Assembly: GCA_030372985.1 (NCBI GenBank)
Contig: JAUCQB010000193.1
Span: 1 to 64,000 of the forward strand
Reading direction: 5' to 3'
DNA: 64,000 nt
Source of the DNA: Phycisphaerae bacterium
GTDB taxonomy: Bacteria; Planctomycetota; Phycisphaerae; UBA1845; PWPN01
Shown here piece by piece: positions 9,376-19,206 of the stretch. The notes beneath the pieces are model-generated. The model did no database searches, had not been told where the DNA came from, and saw only the letters and a program-made list of their open reading frames with translations. The stretch's first letter is position 1. Each line of letters begins with the position of its first letter. The position numbers and the translations under genes were made by a program.

Positions 9376-10761
9376 ATGTCAGTACTGGTTCGTCGCAGTG
9401 TCACAGGCACCCTCTTCTCGATGGCGTTTCCCATGCTGGCCGGCACGTTCGCCATGAACGCGTACAACCTCACGGACACGTGGTTCATCGCCCAGTTGGG
9501 CACACTCCCGCTGGCGGCGATGGGGTTCGTCTTCCCCGTCGTCATGCTGCTGACGTTCGTGGCCGGCGGTATCGGGACGGGCATCACCACTCTGGTATCC
9601 CACGCTATCGGTCGGCACGATCACGACGACGCCGCCAGGCTCGTCACGCACGGTTTGGCCCTGACGATCGGCGTGGCGGCAATGATGTCCGTTGGCGGGT
9701 ATCTGAGCATCACGCCGATCTTCAGACGTCTGGGTGCCGACACCCAGACGCTACCCCTTATCGGCGAATACATGCGTACCTGGTATTTGGGGGCGATGTT
9801 CATGGCCCTGCCCTTTCTGGGCAACGGCATCCTGATCTCCGCGGGCGACTCCAAGTCGGCCAGCCGATTCATGATTCTGGGAACGGTGCTCAACTTAATC
9901 CTCGACCCAATCATGATCTTCGGTTACCTGGGCTTCCCGGCGATGGGCATACGCGGGGCGGCGTTGGCCACCGTGATCGCGCAGGCGATTTCGACGGTAT
10001 GGCTTCTTCATCTGCTGCGGCACAGGCACCGTCTGCTGGTGTCCAAGGCCGGCCGGCTGAGTGAATGGTTTGCCTCGTTCCGGCGGATCCTCGGCTTTGC
10101 GGTGCCGAGCATCCTGAGCATGATCCTGATGCCGATCTCCGCTGCGGTGATCACCAGGCTGATCAGCCACTTCGGCAACGAGCCGGTGGCGGCCTGCGGC
10201 GCCGCCGGCCGCCTCGAGATGTTCGCCTTCGTGGTTCCGATGGCGCTGGGCATTTCGCTCACACCGTTCGTGAGCCAGAACTTCGGGGCCGCTCGGGTGG
10301 ACCGCGTTCGCGAGGCGCAGAAGGTGGCCACGTGGTTCGCTCTCGGCTACGGCGGGCTGGTAGCGGTGGTCTTCTTCCTGGGTGCCCCATGGCTGGCGTC
10401 GGTCTTCACGGATGACGCGAAGGTGACCCGCGTCCTCATCTCCTACATTCGTGTTATCTCTTTCGGTTATGGGATGATGGAAGTGCATCGGTACTGCGGT
10501 TTCTTTTTGACGGGCCTGCACAAACCCGTCTGCGCGACGGTGCTGAATGCCATCCGCGTGCTGGGGCTGCTGATCCCGCTTTCCTACCTCGGGGCACACC
10601 TCTACGGGGTGATCGGTGTGTTCGCCGGCCGCCTAGCGACGGACCTGATCGTCGGCAGCATCGGCATCATCTGGGTATCGCGCACCTTGCGTTCCTTCCG
10701 GACGAATGTGAACCCGCCGACGGAACCGGCCGCGGCCCGCGCGGAGATCGTACTGCAGTAA
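9376..10761 (+). CDS. MATE family multidrug/sodium antiporter
   Basis: 461 residues with about twelve hydrophobic helices in two halves. The first half opens with SMAFPMLAGTFAMNAYNLTDTWF, and the second repeats the fold after about residue 235 (ILGFAVPSILSMILMPI). This is the MATE/NorM layout, exporting cationic compounds in exchange for sodium or protons across the inner membrane. The N-terminal P-M-x-G and NxxDTWF elements are typical. The start at 9376 has only a weak AGGTAA ribosome site. The gene stands alone, with a large empty region upstream and a convergent minus-strand cluster downstream. Confidence 0.92.
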   Translation: MSVLVRRSVTGTLFSMAFPMLAGTFAMNAYNLTDTWFIAQLGTLPLAAMGFVFPVVMLLTFVAGGIGTGITTLVSHAIGRHDHDDAARLVTHGLALTIGVAAMMSVGGYLSITPIFRRLGADTQTLPLIGEYMRTWYLGAMFMALPFLGNGILISAGDSKSASRFMILGTVLNLILDPIMIFGYLGFPAMGIRGAALATVIAQAISTVWLLHLLRHRHRLLVSKAGRLSEWFASFRRILGFAVPSILSMILMPISAAVITRLISHFGNEPVAACGAAGRLEMFAFVVPMALGISLTPFVSQNFGAARVDRVREAQKVATWFALGYGGLVAVVFFLGAPWLASVFTDDAKVTRVLISYIRVISFGYGMMEVHRYCGFFLTGLHKPVCATVLNAIRVLGLLIPLSYLGAHLYGVIGVFAGRLATDLIVGSIGIIWVSRTLRSFRTNVNPPTEPAAARAEIVLQ

Positions 10762-10871
10762 GTCCACGCAAACCCAACGGCGGCCGAGTTCATCTGTCGG
10801 CCGGCGGGCAAGGAAATGACAAGGGGTGGATAGGCCTCACATTCGCACCAGCATTGCATGCAGCGCCGGGG

Positions 10872-11099
10872 TTACCTCTTCCGAACCGAGGCCTGGACGG
10901 ACCCGTCAAAGGCCCAAGAGCGACTGTGATTGACTTGCTCCCTCATCATCCTGGGAAGCGGAACGATCTGACTGAGCGACGCGAACAGACGGTTGTCGTC
11001 AACCGGTTCCTTGGCCAGTCGCGCCGAAACGAGAGCCGCGATCACGGTTTGTCCGATCTCCGGGCCGGTCCATCCGTCGGTGCGGGCGGCGATGATCCA
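10872..11099 (-). pseudogene. C-terminal remnant of an AAA+ ATPase (Ycf46/SpoVK-like)
   Basis: On the minus strand an uninterrupted frame of about 75 codons ends at a TAA (10874-10872). It reads WTGPEIGQTVIAALVSARL, then VDDNRLFASLSQIVPLPRMM and REQVNHSRSWA. That is the typical tail of Ycf46-like AAA+ ATPases (pattern WTGAEIEQAVIAAL ... LLAALR.IVPLS.TMREQI..LR.WA). No ATPase core precedes it: a stop codon lies eight codons upstream and the GH116 gene occupies the next DNA. I read it as the surviving 3' end of a deleted gene. It has no start codon and is unlikely to be translated. Confidence 0.6.
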
Positions 11100-11124
11100 C
11101 GAGTTCGCAGGTCATTCTGCCCGG

Positions 11125-14100
11125 CTACGCCGCCGGGCCGTCTTTAGCGGTTATTTCCACCTCCACCGTGTTTCCCGCCACGGCGGTGATGGGGGCGGTC
11201 AGGGTGATGACCGCGATGCCCTCATTCACTTTGGTTTCGATGAACAGGTCGCGGTCGTCGAGTCTGGCCTTGGCGGTGACCTTGGTCACTCCGGGCGGCA
11301 GACCGAAGCGCAGTTCTCTCAGATCGCAGCGACCCCAGTCGAACGCGAGCGTGTTGATCTGCGAGTCGCCGCTGCGTTTCTGCTCGAATCGCCCCCAGCC
11401 CTCGGCCGTACTAAAGAACGAGCGGTGGTCGTCGGGCGTGATCCGTGGGTTGAAAGTCAGCCGCTGCGCGGGGCCGTTACAGGCATAGCCCTGGGCCGCC
11501 AGCAGCAGCGACCAACTACTGAGCGCCCGGGCGTAGTAGTCGCCACACTCGATCTCGTTCCATGGGCTGCGCTTCGTGCCGTCGTAGCGCTCTCGGGCCC
11601 CGCGGACGATGATCAGGCCCTCATCGAGCTGGCCCTCGTAGATCTTGTGTGCCGCGACCTGGTACTCGACGCCCGTCCAGCACTCGTCGCGATAGAGGAT
11701 CGGGTCTTCCGGCCGTCCGCCCTTGGGCCAGGAGCCGCACAGCAGACCCTTGTCGTCGCCGCTGGCGAATTCGAGAAACCGCTGCGTGCCTTCGAAGCCA
11801 TCGATCTTCCAGAGCCAGTTGTGCTTGAAGATGGCTTTCAGCGCACTTCGTACCTGGTCGGCCGGCAGGATGTCGCCGAGGTTGAGCACGCGAGCCCACC
11901 ACTGCCCCACCACCTGGTCGGACCAGCAGCCCTTGCCGTAGCCGAGGTTGATGTTGTCGGCGATCTGGATGTAGTACTCGCCGTCAAAGAGCTTGGCGGC
12001 CGCGTCCCGTCCCTTCTCGAACAACTGGCGATACTTGTCCGCCGCCGGCTTGTCCCCGCAAAGCCGGGCCATCTCTTCCGCGGCGCGCAGGGCCGCCAGA
12101 TAGAGCGACGTGACGAAGGTATTGTGCCCGTAGATCTCGCGGTCGTAGGTGTTGAACTGCGGCTGCTCCATGAGGCCGTCGCTGTCTTTGTCCCAGGTCT
12201 TGATCGCAAAGTCCATCGCCTTCTTGATCCGATCCCAGTACTCGTCCAGGAAACGCCGATCCGGCGACTGCAAGTGCTCGCGATAAGCCTTGAGAATTGC
12301 CCCGCACTGACCGTCGGCCACCGGCGGCGAACCCTTATTGGGGTTGTCGCGAGGCACGGACACGCGATGGTTGAGGCCCCCGTCCGCGTTCTGGTGAAAT
12401 CTCAGTTCGGTCTTGCGCATGTCGCGTTCGAGCGCGGGCCAGACCCTGGCCACAGCCTGCTCGTAGTTCCACACGTGGTTGCAGTTCATCGGGCAGCAGC
12501 CGCCACCACCTGGGCTGCATCCTTCGTAGCCGTAAAAGGTTCCATCCTTCGTCCAGAAGCAGGTAGGCGAGCGGATGATCGAGACGTTGGCCGCGGCGGC
12601 ATCGACGAGGTACTGCGGCAGCGTGGTGTCAAACATCGCATCCCGCCAGGCGAAGGTGTGCTTGCGCAGGCCGGCGAGGTTCGCAATGACGTATCGGGCA
12701 ACATCCAGGGCATCCTGGTACCAGTTATCGTACATGTTGCCGACGGTGATGACGCCGCCGGCGCCCGGCCGGTAGTTGTTCTGGGGGTAATACTGGTTGG
12801 GGAATCGCCAGGTGAAGATGAAGGTCGCCTCGGCGGCGCTGCCGGGGGCAGCCTTGCGCTGCACGCAGAGCGCGGCGTTGATGGTCCGGCCGGGGCCGGT
12901 TGGGCCGGTGTGCGGCGTGGTGTCTCCGACTCTTGGCAGCGGCCAGGCCATCGGCAACCGCCCGGAGTCGGCCAGGGAACGGAGAAGCCGGTCGCGATCC
13001 ACCCAATCATGAGCGATGGAGGCATCGACGGCCGGCGTCGCGAGGCACATGGTGCCGAAAGACGGCGCGTCGGGCATCCGGCCGACCTGCGGGCGATACT
13101 CGACGCCCGCCAGGGAGGCGATCATCGACAGGAGCCGATCGGACAAGGGTGGGCCGTCCTTCGGGCCGGCATCCTTGGCCAGATCGCGTGGAATCACCAC
13201 GACCTCGCCGCGTCCGACGCCGACCGGCCGGGTCGATGGGCCACCGGATGAATCTTTAAGGAGTTTATTCCACGCTTCCGCCTCATCCGCGGTGACCGCA
13301 TCGACCGGCAGGTTGCTGAGCCGGATGTCGTCCACCAGGATGTGCCCCCAGCCGCCGCTCTCCTCGTCGACCAGCTCGATGCGGGCCTCGCGGTTGAGGA
13401 ACTCGGAGACGTCCCACTCCTGGCGTTCGAGCTGCTCGGTGTTCCTGCCGGTGGTGCTGCGAACGACCTTGCCGTCGACGACCAGGTTGATGCAGCAGCG
13501 GTCCGGATGATTGCCGCCGCCGACGAGGAACGAGACGTACTTTTCCTGGATGATGAACACGGGCGAGGTCAGGCGGCCGTGGGGACCGTCGTTCGGATCG
13601 AAGGAGTTGACCAGGCCGGCTCCGAGGAAGCCGGTGACGGGGTTCTGGTCCGGGGCGGTGCCGCCCTGCGGTTTGCGAAACGCCCGGCCCCTGGCCGTCC
13701 AATGGCCGAAGCTCGGGTCGTCGAACGAGGCGAAGATGGTCTCGCGGCGCCGCACGCCGGCGGGCACCGTCGGCTGAACCGGCTTTGTCAGCGGGTTTTG
13801 TGTGCCCGACAGCAGCAGCAGTGCGCCGTACTCGCGAACGCTCTCGGCGATCTGTTTGAGCAGCGAGCCGCCGATCCGTTTCAGGTCTCCGTTCGCCAGC
13901 CAGTAGACCACCCGGATGTTCGGATTCGCGGTCGGGCGACCCACGCCCATGAAGCTCAGGCCTCGAACGGTGGCGACCTCCGACAGCGGCAGGTCGTGAT
14001 GGTCCATCACCAGTTCGAGCGGCGGTGAGATCTCGGCGGGTTTGCCGGCCTCGGCCTTCATGAACACCGAGCAGATACGCTCGTCGATGACGGGCATATT

Positions 14101-14805
14101 GATGTTGCCGCCGTAGGTGCGGTGGGCGACGCCGTTGGAAGCGCCCTGTCCGGCATGTCCGATCGCGTTCTGAAGAGAACTGAGCAGGGAGACCTCGATC
14201 GGCTTGTCTGTTTTATTGATCGCCCGCAGCGTGAAGATGACGCATGGGATGGCCGAGTCCTTTTCGTTCAGCGGAATCAGCGGGTTGAAGGCTTCGAGCT
14301 CGATCTCGACGGGCAGTCCCGGATCGCTGAACGACAGGCGGGCGACCGGGTACTGTCCGGTGAAGGTGATATCACGGATTCCCTGGACCGGTCCCAGCGG
14401 CTCCCGCTGAAGCACGCGGACAATCGCCGTCCTGCCCTCCTGCTGGACGCGCACGGCGAAGAAGGAGTCGTCCACAAGGCTGTTCTTCTGAATGTTGTTG
14501 AAGATCTGCCAGTTGACCAGACGGCCGGAGCCGTGGAGCCAAATGGTGCCGGTGCCGATGCCGCCGAGCGGAAAAATGAGCTTCTCGAGGTGCTTGCCGG
14601 TGTAGGTGATCGTCTTTCCGGGCTGAAGGAGTTGATCGAACCACTCCTTGCCGGGCGGGGTCCTGCATTCAGGGGGTATGTGGCCCGGCTCCGCGTTGGC
14701 GGACTTGCCGGCAACCAGCAATCCGGCGGTGCCAGCCCCAATCTTGAGGACTTCGCGTCTGGAGACACCCGACCGGCATTCGCAATCACGACCGCACTGG
14801 CTCAT
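11125..14805 (-). CDS. Tat-exported GH116 (GBA2-type) glycosidase with an inserted GH32-associated-like beta domain
   Basis: 1226 residues. The ATG at 14805 is chosen because GGAGG lies 7 bases upstream; another ATG at 14811 is only 1 base from it. The N-terminus has a twin-arginine signal (SRREVLKIGAGTAGLLVAG). The GBA2 N-terminal beta domain begins with FPLGGIGTGT. The (alpha/alpha)6 catalytic domain contains YEGC (candidate nucleophile Glu761), NCNHVWNYEQA, and NTYDREIYGHN (candidate acid/base Asp888). Family members hydrolyse beta-glucosides or beta-xylosides. Residues about 355-501 are an inserted domain (GLVNSF, GGGNHPD, INLVVDGKVVR, GGWGHILVDDI) resembling the jelly-roll domain found with GH32 enzymes. 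Catalytic residues are assigned by analogy. Confidence 0.85.
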   Translation of the reverse strand: MSQCGRDCECRSGVSRREVLKIGAGTAGLLVAGKSANAEPGHIPPECRTPPGKEWFDQLLQPGKTITYTGKHLEKLIFPLGGIGTGTIWLHGSGRLVNWQIFNNIQKNSLVDDSFFAVRVQQEGRTAIVRVLQREPLGPVQGIRDITFTGQYPVARLSFSDPGLPVEIELEAFNPLIPLNEKDSAIPCVIFTLRAINKTDKPIEVSLLSSLQNAIGHAGQGASNGVAHRTYGGNINMPVIDERICSVFMKAEAGKPAEISPPLELVMDHHDLPLSEVATVRGLSFMGVGRPTANPNIRVVYWLANGDLKRIGGSLLKQIAESVREYGALLLLSGTQNPLTKPVQPTVPAGVRRRETIFASFDDPSFGHWTARGRAFRKPQGGTAPDQNPVTGFLGAGLVNSFDPNDGPHGRLTSPVFIIQEKYVSFLVGGGNHPDRCCINLVVDGKVVRSTTGRNTEQLERQEWDVSEFLNREARIELVDEESGGWGHILVDDIRLSNLPVDAVTADEAEAWNKLLKDSSGGPSTRPVGVGRGEVVVIPRDLAKDAGPKDGPPLSDRLLSMIASLAGVEYRPQVGRMPDAPSFGTMCLATPAVDASIAHDWVDRDRLLRSLADSGRLPMAWPLPRVGDTTPHTGPTGPGRTINAALCVQRKAAPGSAAEATFIFTWRFPNQYYPQNNYRPGAGGVITVGNMYDNWYQDALDVARYVIANLAGLRKHTFAWRDAMFDTTLPQYLVDAAAANVSIIRSPTCFWTKDGTFYGYEGCSPGGGGCCPMNCNHVWNYEQAVARVWPALERDMRKTELRFHQNADGGLNHRVSVPRDNPNKGSPPVADGQCGAILKAYREHLQSPDRRFLDEYWDRIKKAMDFAIKTWDKDSDGLMEQPQFNTYDREIYGHNTFVTSLYLAALRAAEEMARLCGDKPAADKYRQLFEKGRDAAAKLFDGEYYIQIADNINLGYGKGCWSDQVVGQWWARVLNLGDILPADQVRSALKAIFKHNWLWKIDGFEGTQRFLEFASGDDKGLLCGSWPKGGRPEDPILYRDECWTGVEYQVAAHKIYEGQLDEGLIIVRGARERYDGTKRSPWNEIECGDYYARALSSWSLLLAAQGYACNGPAQRLTFNPRITPDDHRSFFSTAEGWGRFEQKRSGDSQINTLAFDWGRCDLRELRFGLPPGVTKVTAKARLDDRDLFIETKVNEGIAVITLTAPITAVAGNTVEVEITAKDGPAA

Positions 14806-15047
14806 GGACATTCCTCCACAACAGGGACTGCACGTAAACCCGACCGGCCAAGGCGGCATCGTAGAACAGTGCGGGAAAGGCTGCCAGCCCACGTGTGGGC
14901 GGGCGGGTGCCCGACGCTGGAATGTGGTCGAGTCCGCGGTGTAAGCTCTGCCAACGCAGCGGCTTATATTCCAGCCTGTCGCTGGCGGACGGTATTACCT
15001 CTTTTACCCGTTTTGCCTAAGTTTGGGTTTGTTTGGCTCGGAGGGGC

Positions 15048-15137
15048 TTTCAGCATTCAGCGTTAAGCAGTCAGCCAGAAGGGCCAGGAAGATGCTTCAT
15101 TCGGCTGAGAGCTGATTGCTGGCCGCCGATCGCTTGC
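15048..15137. repeat. Pair of degenerate 7-bp-period arrays in inverted orientation
   Basis: 15048-15075 reads TTTCAGC, ATTCAGC, GTTAAGC, AGTCAGC. 15103-15137 reads GGCTGAG, AGCTGAT, TGCTGGC, CGCCGAT, CGCTTGC. The second set approximates the reverse complement of the first, so the two could pair as arms of a stem of about 25 bases. Confidence 0.6.
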
Positions 15138-15172
15138 CCCGAAGGGACTTGGTTGTCAAAGATCCGGGGATC

Positions 15173-15226
15173 CTGCTTTGCTCGGACAGCTACGCAGGCT
15201 CTGCTTCGCTCGGAGAGCTATGCAGG
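15173..15226. repeat. Two 26-bp near-identical direct repeats
   Basis: 15173-15198 and 15201-15226 share the frame CTGCTT.GCTCGGA.AGCTA.GCAGG and differ at three positions. They are separated by two bases. Each unit contains a partial palindrome around AGCT. Confidence 0.7.
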
Positions 15227-15350
15227 GCAGGCAGTGGGCGATGACGCCGGTTGGTTCGAACCGGGCGGCGCGCGTACCCGTACCAAGGCCCGCTCACGTC
15301 TGGGGGTCTGAAAGAGCAGGCTGACCTGCCACGCGCCCTCACCCGTCGAC

Positions 15351-16865
15351 TCACCGGGCTCGGGTCTTGAACTCGACGGGCACCGAGCTCAGCGGCACTC
15401 CCCTCGTGCTGCGAAAAGAGTCGAACCTGCCCCTGTTGAGCCAGAAACGGTAGGTCCAGGACGGTTTCAGCTTAACGGGGATGGTCAGCACTATGCGATC
15501 CTTGTCGTAGGAGATATCGCCGGTGATTTCGGGGAAATCCGGGCCGCCGCCGACCACGGACCAGTTCTTGTCCACCATCGGTTCGCTGAATGTGATCTTG
15601 ATGGCCGTCAGATCCGGATCGACGTCATTGGCTCCGTTGGCGGGGACCATGGATATGACCCTTGGCCGCTCCTGGGCCTTGAGGCCTGCAGCGTAGCGGT
15701 TGAAGAAATCGACGACCCGGGGCATGAAGGCCTCAAGCGTCGGATACCGGTCGCGATGACCTTCGTATTCCTCGAGCAGCCTGCTGAGATCGCCGACCCA
15801 GGTGAAACCGCGATTTGCCTCCTGCCTTGCCGCCGTCGCCGCGGCCGCCTTTCCCATCGTGCCGGCGACGTACCTGACCGTGCAGGCCCGGACCATCGAT
15901 TCCCGGAGCAGAGTCGACGCGTTGCCGTAGGCCTGCCGTCTCATCTCGTCTTCGCAGGTGCTGAAGATCCGCTGCGCAGCGTCGAGCATCTTGTCCAGGT
16001 GCTTGTCCACCAGGGGATTGGCGTAGGAATGGGCAAATTCGTGCACCGCGGTCAGGGCGATGTTGCTGTCGAACTCCGGCAGTCCTTCGCGGTCGAACTG
16101 GTACGCGCCGATGATCGAGTACATCTCGACAGGACCCGCGGCGGGGCGGAAACCCGGTCCGTAGCAGCCACCTCCGTTGAGCAGGCCGACGACCGGCCGC
16201 AACTGCACCTCGGCGGTCGTCCCGAAGTATGAATCGAACCATTGTCGCAGATCGCGGTTGCCGAGTGCCGCATCGAGGCGGGCGGCGGCCGAGGCGTAGA
16301 AGTCCCGATGCTGCTCGAGGAACGCTGCGAACCGGGCGTGCCTGACAAACAGGCGGGCCTGCTTCAGGAAGTCGCGGGCTTCCTCGGTTTCCCAGCGAGC
16401 GTCGAGCTTGATCACGTCCCGCGGCTGGTCGAATGGCACCCTTTCCTTCAGTTCGCCGGCGTCGCTCACATGCACGGCCATGCTCATGACGGCGTCATAG
16501 CTGACGCCGCGGGCAGCGCGGAGTTGCTGTGCCGCGAGAACGACAGGATGGTTCCGATACCTGCTGAAATGCTTCTCGACTTCGTCGGCATAAACCGATT
16601 GGGAGTTCGGCATGTTGTACTCCGGATTGCCGGCGAGGCGGAAAATGATGCTCATCAGCTCCACGCGGGGGTCGACGACCGCGCTGATCGCCGGCCTGCT
16701 CGCGGGCCGGCTGGCAGGCGACTCGGCCGAGCTCGGGCTGGCGGCCGGCAAACTCTGAGCGAGCCTGGCAACAGCCTGTTCCTGTTCAGCCGGCACCGGA
16801 GCCCCGGCGAGACAGTTCGTCGTCATCAGGAGAGCGAACACGCTGCCCAACAGGTTCTTGATCAT
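15351..16865 (-). CDS. Secreted DUF4932-type putative metalloprotease with C-terminal Ig-like domain
   Basis: 504 residues from an ATG at 16865, preferred over an upstream TTG because it opens a clean signal peptide (MIKNLLGSVFALLMTTNCLAG). The middle region resembles DUF4932 proteins and contains HEFAH (about residue 282), an HExxH zinc-binding motif, within TAVHEFAHSYANP. The C-terminus (about 405-504; PRVISMVPANGANDVDPD and ITFSEPM) is a Big_5-like bacterial Ig domain, common in exported planctomycete proteins. It is probably a periplasmic or extracellular peptidase; substrate unknown. A Pro/Ser/Ala linker follows the signal peptide. No Shine-Dalgarno sequence is obvious. Confidence 0.75.
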   Translation of the reverse strand: MIKNLLGSVFALLMTTNCLAGAPVPAEQEQAVARLAQSLPAASPSSAESPASRPASRPAISAVVDPRVELMSIIFRLAGNPEYNMPNSQSVYADEVEKHFSRYRNHPVVLAAQQLRAARGVSYDAVMSMAVHVSDAGELKERVPFDQPRDVIKLDARWETEEARDFLKQARLFVRHARFAAFLEQHRDFYASAAARLDAALGNRDLRQWFDSYFGTTAEVQLRPVVGLLNGGGCYGPGFRPAAGPVEMYSIIGAYQFDREGLPEFDSNIALTAVHEFAHSYANPLVDKHLDKMLDAAQRIFSTCEDEMRRQAYGNASTLLRESMVRACTVRYVAGTMGKAAAATAARQEANRGFTWVGDLSRLLEEYEGHRDRYPTLEAFMPRVVDFFNRYAAGLKAQERPRVISMVPANGANDVDPDLTAIKITFSEPMVDKNWSVVGGGPDFPEITGDISYDKDRIVLTIPVKLKPSWTYRFWLNRGRFDSFRSTRGVPLSSVPVEFKTRAR

Positions 16866-17208
16866 GGTTGATTGCCCGGTCTTGAATCTCAATACAGTCC
16901 GTCCGGCGCCGCCATCAGTGGGTCCGGCTCCATCATATTAGACGTGCGGGCGGGACAGGTGTTAGGGCAATGCCCGATGCAAACCAGCCGTCAAAGGGCT
17001 GGCCTATTGGCCCTTCGGGAAAGGCCGCTGAAGCGGCCTGGTTCTCGCTGGCGTCTGCCGCTGACCCAAAGAACCACGACGAGGGCCGCCGTTTTTGTCA
17101 CGGACCCTCAGCAGTTCATGATCCTACCGAGGTTTGAACCCGGTTTGGGGCAGGCATATCATGGATTGTCTGGCCCGCAGCCAGGGGCCGTTGCCAGGGG
17201 GTGACAGG
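16866..17208. other. Divergent intergenic region upstream of uvrB
   Basis: About 340 bases between the divergent DUF4932 gene and uvrB. It holds one copy of an 88-bp dispersed palindromic repeat (16979-17066). No SOS box (CTGT-N8-ACAG) is evident on inspection. Promoters for both genes must lie here, but none stands out. Confidence 0.45.
16979..17066. repeat. 88-bp dispersed palindromic repeat, copy 1
   Basis: It contains the hairpins CCAGCCGTCAAAGGGCTGG and GGCCGCTGAAGCGGCC around a conserved core CTATTGGCCCTTCGGGAAAG. The reverse complement recurs at 44000-44087 with only scattered mismatches. Confidence 0.8.
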
Positions 17209-19203
17209 GTGTCCGAGTTTGTCATTCATAGCGAGTTCGAGCCGGCGGGCGACCAGCCGGCGGCGATCGAGAAGCTGACGGCCGGCTTTCAGGCCGGCCG
17301 CAGGTTTCAGTGCCTGCTTGGCGTGACCGGGTCGGGTAAGACATTTACCATGGCCCACGTGATCCGCAATCTCCGGCGGCCGGCCCTGGTGATCAGCCAT
17401 AACAAGACGCTCGCCGCTCAGCTCTACGACGAATTCTGCACCCTCTTCCCCGAGAACGCGGCCGAGTACTTCGTCAGCTACTACGACTACTACCAGCCCG
17501 AGGCCTACATCCCCCAGCGGGACATCTACATCGAAAAGGACGCCTCGCGCAACGACGACCTTGACCGGCTGCGGCTGTCGGCGACCAGTTCGCTGGTCTC
17601 GCGCCGCGATGTGGTCATCGTCGCCAGCGTGTCGTGCATCTTCGGACTCGGCTCACCCGAGGATTTCAAGCGGAGCATCATCACCCTTCGCAAGGGCGAC
17701 CGGGTCGAACGTGACGAACTGCTGAGACGATTTGTGGACATGCAGTACGAGCGGAACGACATCGACTTTCGGCGGGGCAAGTTCCGCGTCCGGGGCGACG
17801 TGGTCGAGTTGTGCCCGGGCAACGAGGAGTTCGCTTATCGCATCGAGTTGTTCGGCGACGAGGTGGACCGCATCGACCTGATCGACCCGCTGACCAACGA
17901 GACCATCAGCGACCAGGACGTGATTTTCATTTACCCGGCCGTCCACTACGTGATGCCCGAGGACAAGGTCGCGGCGGCGATCAAGAGCATCCAGGAAGAG
18001 CTGGACCAGCGGTTGATGGAGCTGAAGCGGCTGGGCAAGCTGCTCGAAGCCCAGCGGCTCAGCGCCCGGACACGCTATGACCTGGAGATGATCCAGGAAG
18101 TGGGCTACTGCAGCGGCATCGAGAACTACTCGCGGCACCTGAACGGTTCGCCGCCGGGGGCCAAGCCGTTTACGCTGATCGACTATTTCCCGAAGGATTT
18201 CCTGCTGATTCTCGATGAGTCGCACGTGACCATCCCGCAGATCCGGGCGATGTATGCCGGCGACCGCAGCCGCAAGGAGGTGCTCGTCGAGCACGGTTTC
18301 AGGCTGCCCTCGTGCCTGGACAACCGGCCGATGCGCTTCGAGGAGTTCGAGGGCATGTGGAACCAGGTGCTCTTCGTCAGCGCCACGCCCGGTCCGTACG
18401 AATTGGAGAAATGCGGGGGCGAGGTGGTCGAGCAGATCATCCGGCCGACGGGGCTGGTGGACCCGATGATCTACGTTCATCCGGCTCGCGGGCAGGTACC
18501 CGATCTGCTGGACCGGATCAGCGAGCGCGTGGCCATCGGCGAACGCGTGCTGGTGACTACGCTGACCAAGCGGCTGGCCGAGGACCTGTCCGCTTACATC
18601 GAGCAGAAAGGCTTCCGCTGCAAGTACCTGCACAGCGAGATCGACACGCTTGAGCGGGTCGAGATTCTCAACGACCTGCGGCGTGGTGACTTTGACGTGC
18701 TGGTCGGCGTCAATCTGCTGCGCGAGGGCCTGGACCTGCCTGAGGTCTCGCTGGTGGCGATCATGGATGCGGACAAGGAAGGCTTCCTGCGAAGCGAGAC
18801 GTCTTTGGTGCAAACCATCGGCCGGACCGCCCGGAACGTCAACGCCGAGGTGATCCTCTACGCCGACAAGACCACGCCGAGCATGCAGCGGGCCATCGAT
18901 GAGACGAACCGCCGGCGTGAGATCCAGCTCAAGTACAACGAAGAGCACCAGATCACGCCGGAGACGATCAAGAAGGCGATCCGCAGTTCGCTGGAGCAGG
19001 AGATCTCGGCCCGCAAGATTGCCCGCGAGGCTGTGCACGCCGCCGAAGATGAGTATGATCGCACCGAGTTGATCGCGGCGCTGGAACAGGAGATGCTTGA
19101 GGCGGCCGAGAAGCTGGATTTCGAGCGGGCGGCCGTGCTCCGCGACCGGATTCGCCAGTTGGAGGCCGGGCCGGCGGCTGAGAAGGCGGATGCCAGGGGG
19201 TAG
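17209..19203 (+). CDS. uvrB: Excinuclease ABC subunit B
   Basis: 664 residues from a GTG at 17209, chosen over an ATG 25 codons upstream because AGGGGGTGA lies just before it and [17 protein letters not shown] is the normal UvrB N-terminus. Features in order: Walker [10 protein letters not shown]; the beta-hairpin [21 protein letters not shown] that clamps [13 protein letters not shown]; the helicase motifs [10 protein letters not shown] and GREGLDLP-type [22 protein letters not shown]; and a C-terminal UVR domain ([19 protein letters not shown]) that binds UvrA/UvrC. It acts in nucleotide excision repair after UvrA loading. Length matches E. coli UvrB (673). nadC follows after three bases. 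Confidence 0.97.
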   Translation: MSEFVIHSEFEPAGDQPAAIEKLTAGFQAGRRFQCLLGVTGSGKTFTMAHVIRNLRRPALVISHNKTLAAQLYDEFCTLFPENAAEYFVSYYDYYQPEAYIPQRDIYIEKDASRNDDLDRLRLSATSSLVSRRDVVIVASVSCIFGLGSPEDFKRSIITLRKGDRVERDELLRRFVDMQYERNDIDFRRGKFRVRGDVVELCPGNEEFAYRIELFGDEVDRIDLIDPLTNETISDQDVIFIYPAVHYVMPEDKVAAAIKSIQEELDQRLMELKRLGKLLEAQRLSARTRYDLEMIQEVGYCSGIENYSRHLNGSPPGAKPFTLIDYFPKDFLLILDESHVTIPQIRAMYAGDRSRKEVLVEHGFRLPSCLDNRPMRFEEFEGMWNQVLFVSATPGPYELEKCGGEVVEQIIRPTGLVDPMIYVHPARGQVPDLLDRISERVAIGERVLVTTLTKRLAEDLSAYIEQKGFRCKYLHSEIDTLERVEILNDLRRGDFDVLVGVNLLREGLDLPEVSLVAIMDADKEGFLRSETSLVQTIGRTARNVNAEVILYADKTTPSMQRAIDETNRRREIQLKYNEEHQITPETIKKAIRSSLEQEISARKIAREAVHAAEDEYDRTELIAALEQEMLEAAEKLDFERAAVLRDRIRQLEAGPAAEKADARG

Positions 19204-19206
19204 ACC

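Larger units (their letters stand above)
14806..15350. other. Intergenic region carrying three kinds of short repeats
   Basis: About 545 bases upstream of the GH116 gene and downstream of the DUF4932 gene, which is read in the same direction. No gene is visible. It holds two heptad arrays (15048-15075 and 15103-15137) and a pair of 26-bp direct repeats (15173-15226). A TATAAG at about 14964-14969 on the minus strand could be a -10 element for the GH116 gene, but no convincing -35 accompanies it. Confidence 0.5.

Noticed and set aside
10993..13251. 752-codon open frame on the plus strand opposite the GH116 gene
   Set aside because: It is antisense to a well-supported GH116 gene, and its Arg/Val/Asp-rich product matches no family. 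Long antisense frames are expected in GC-rich DNA.
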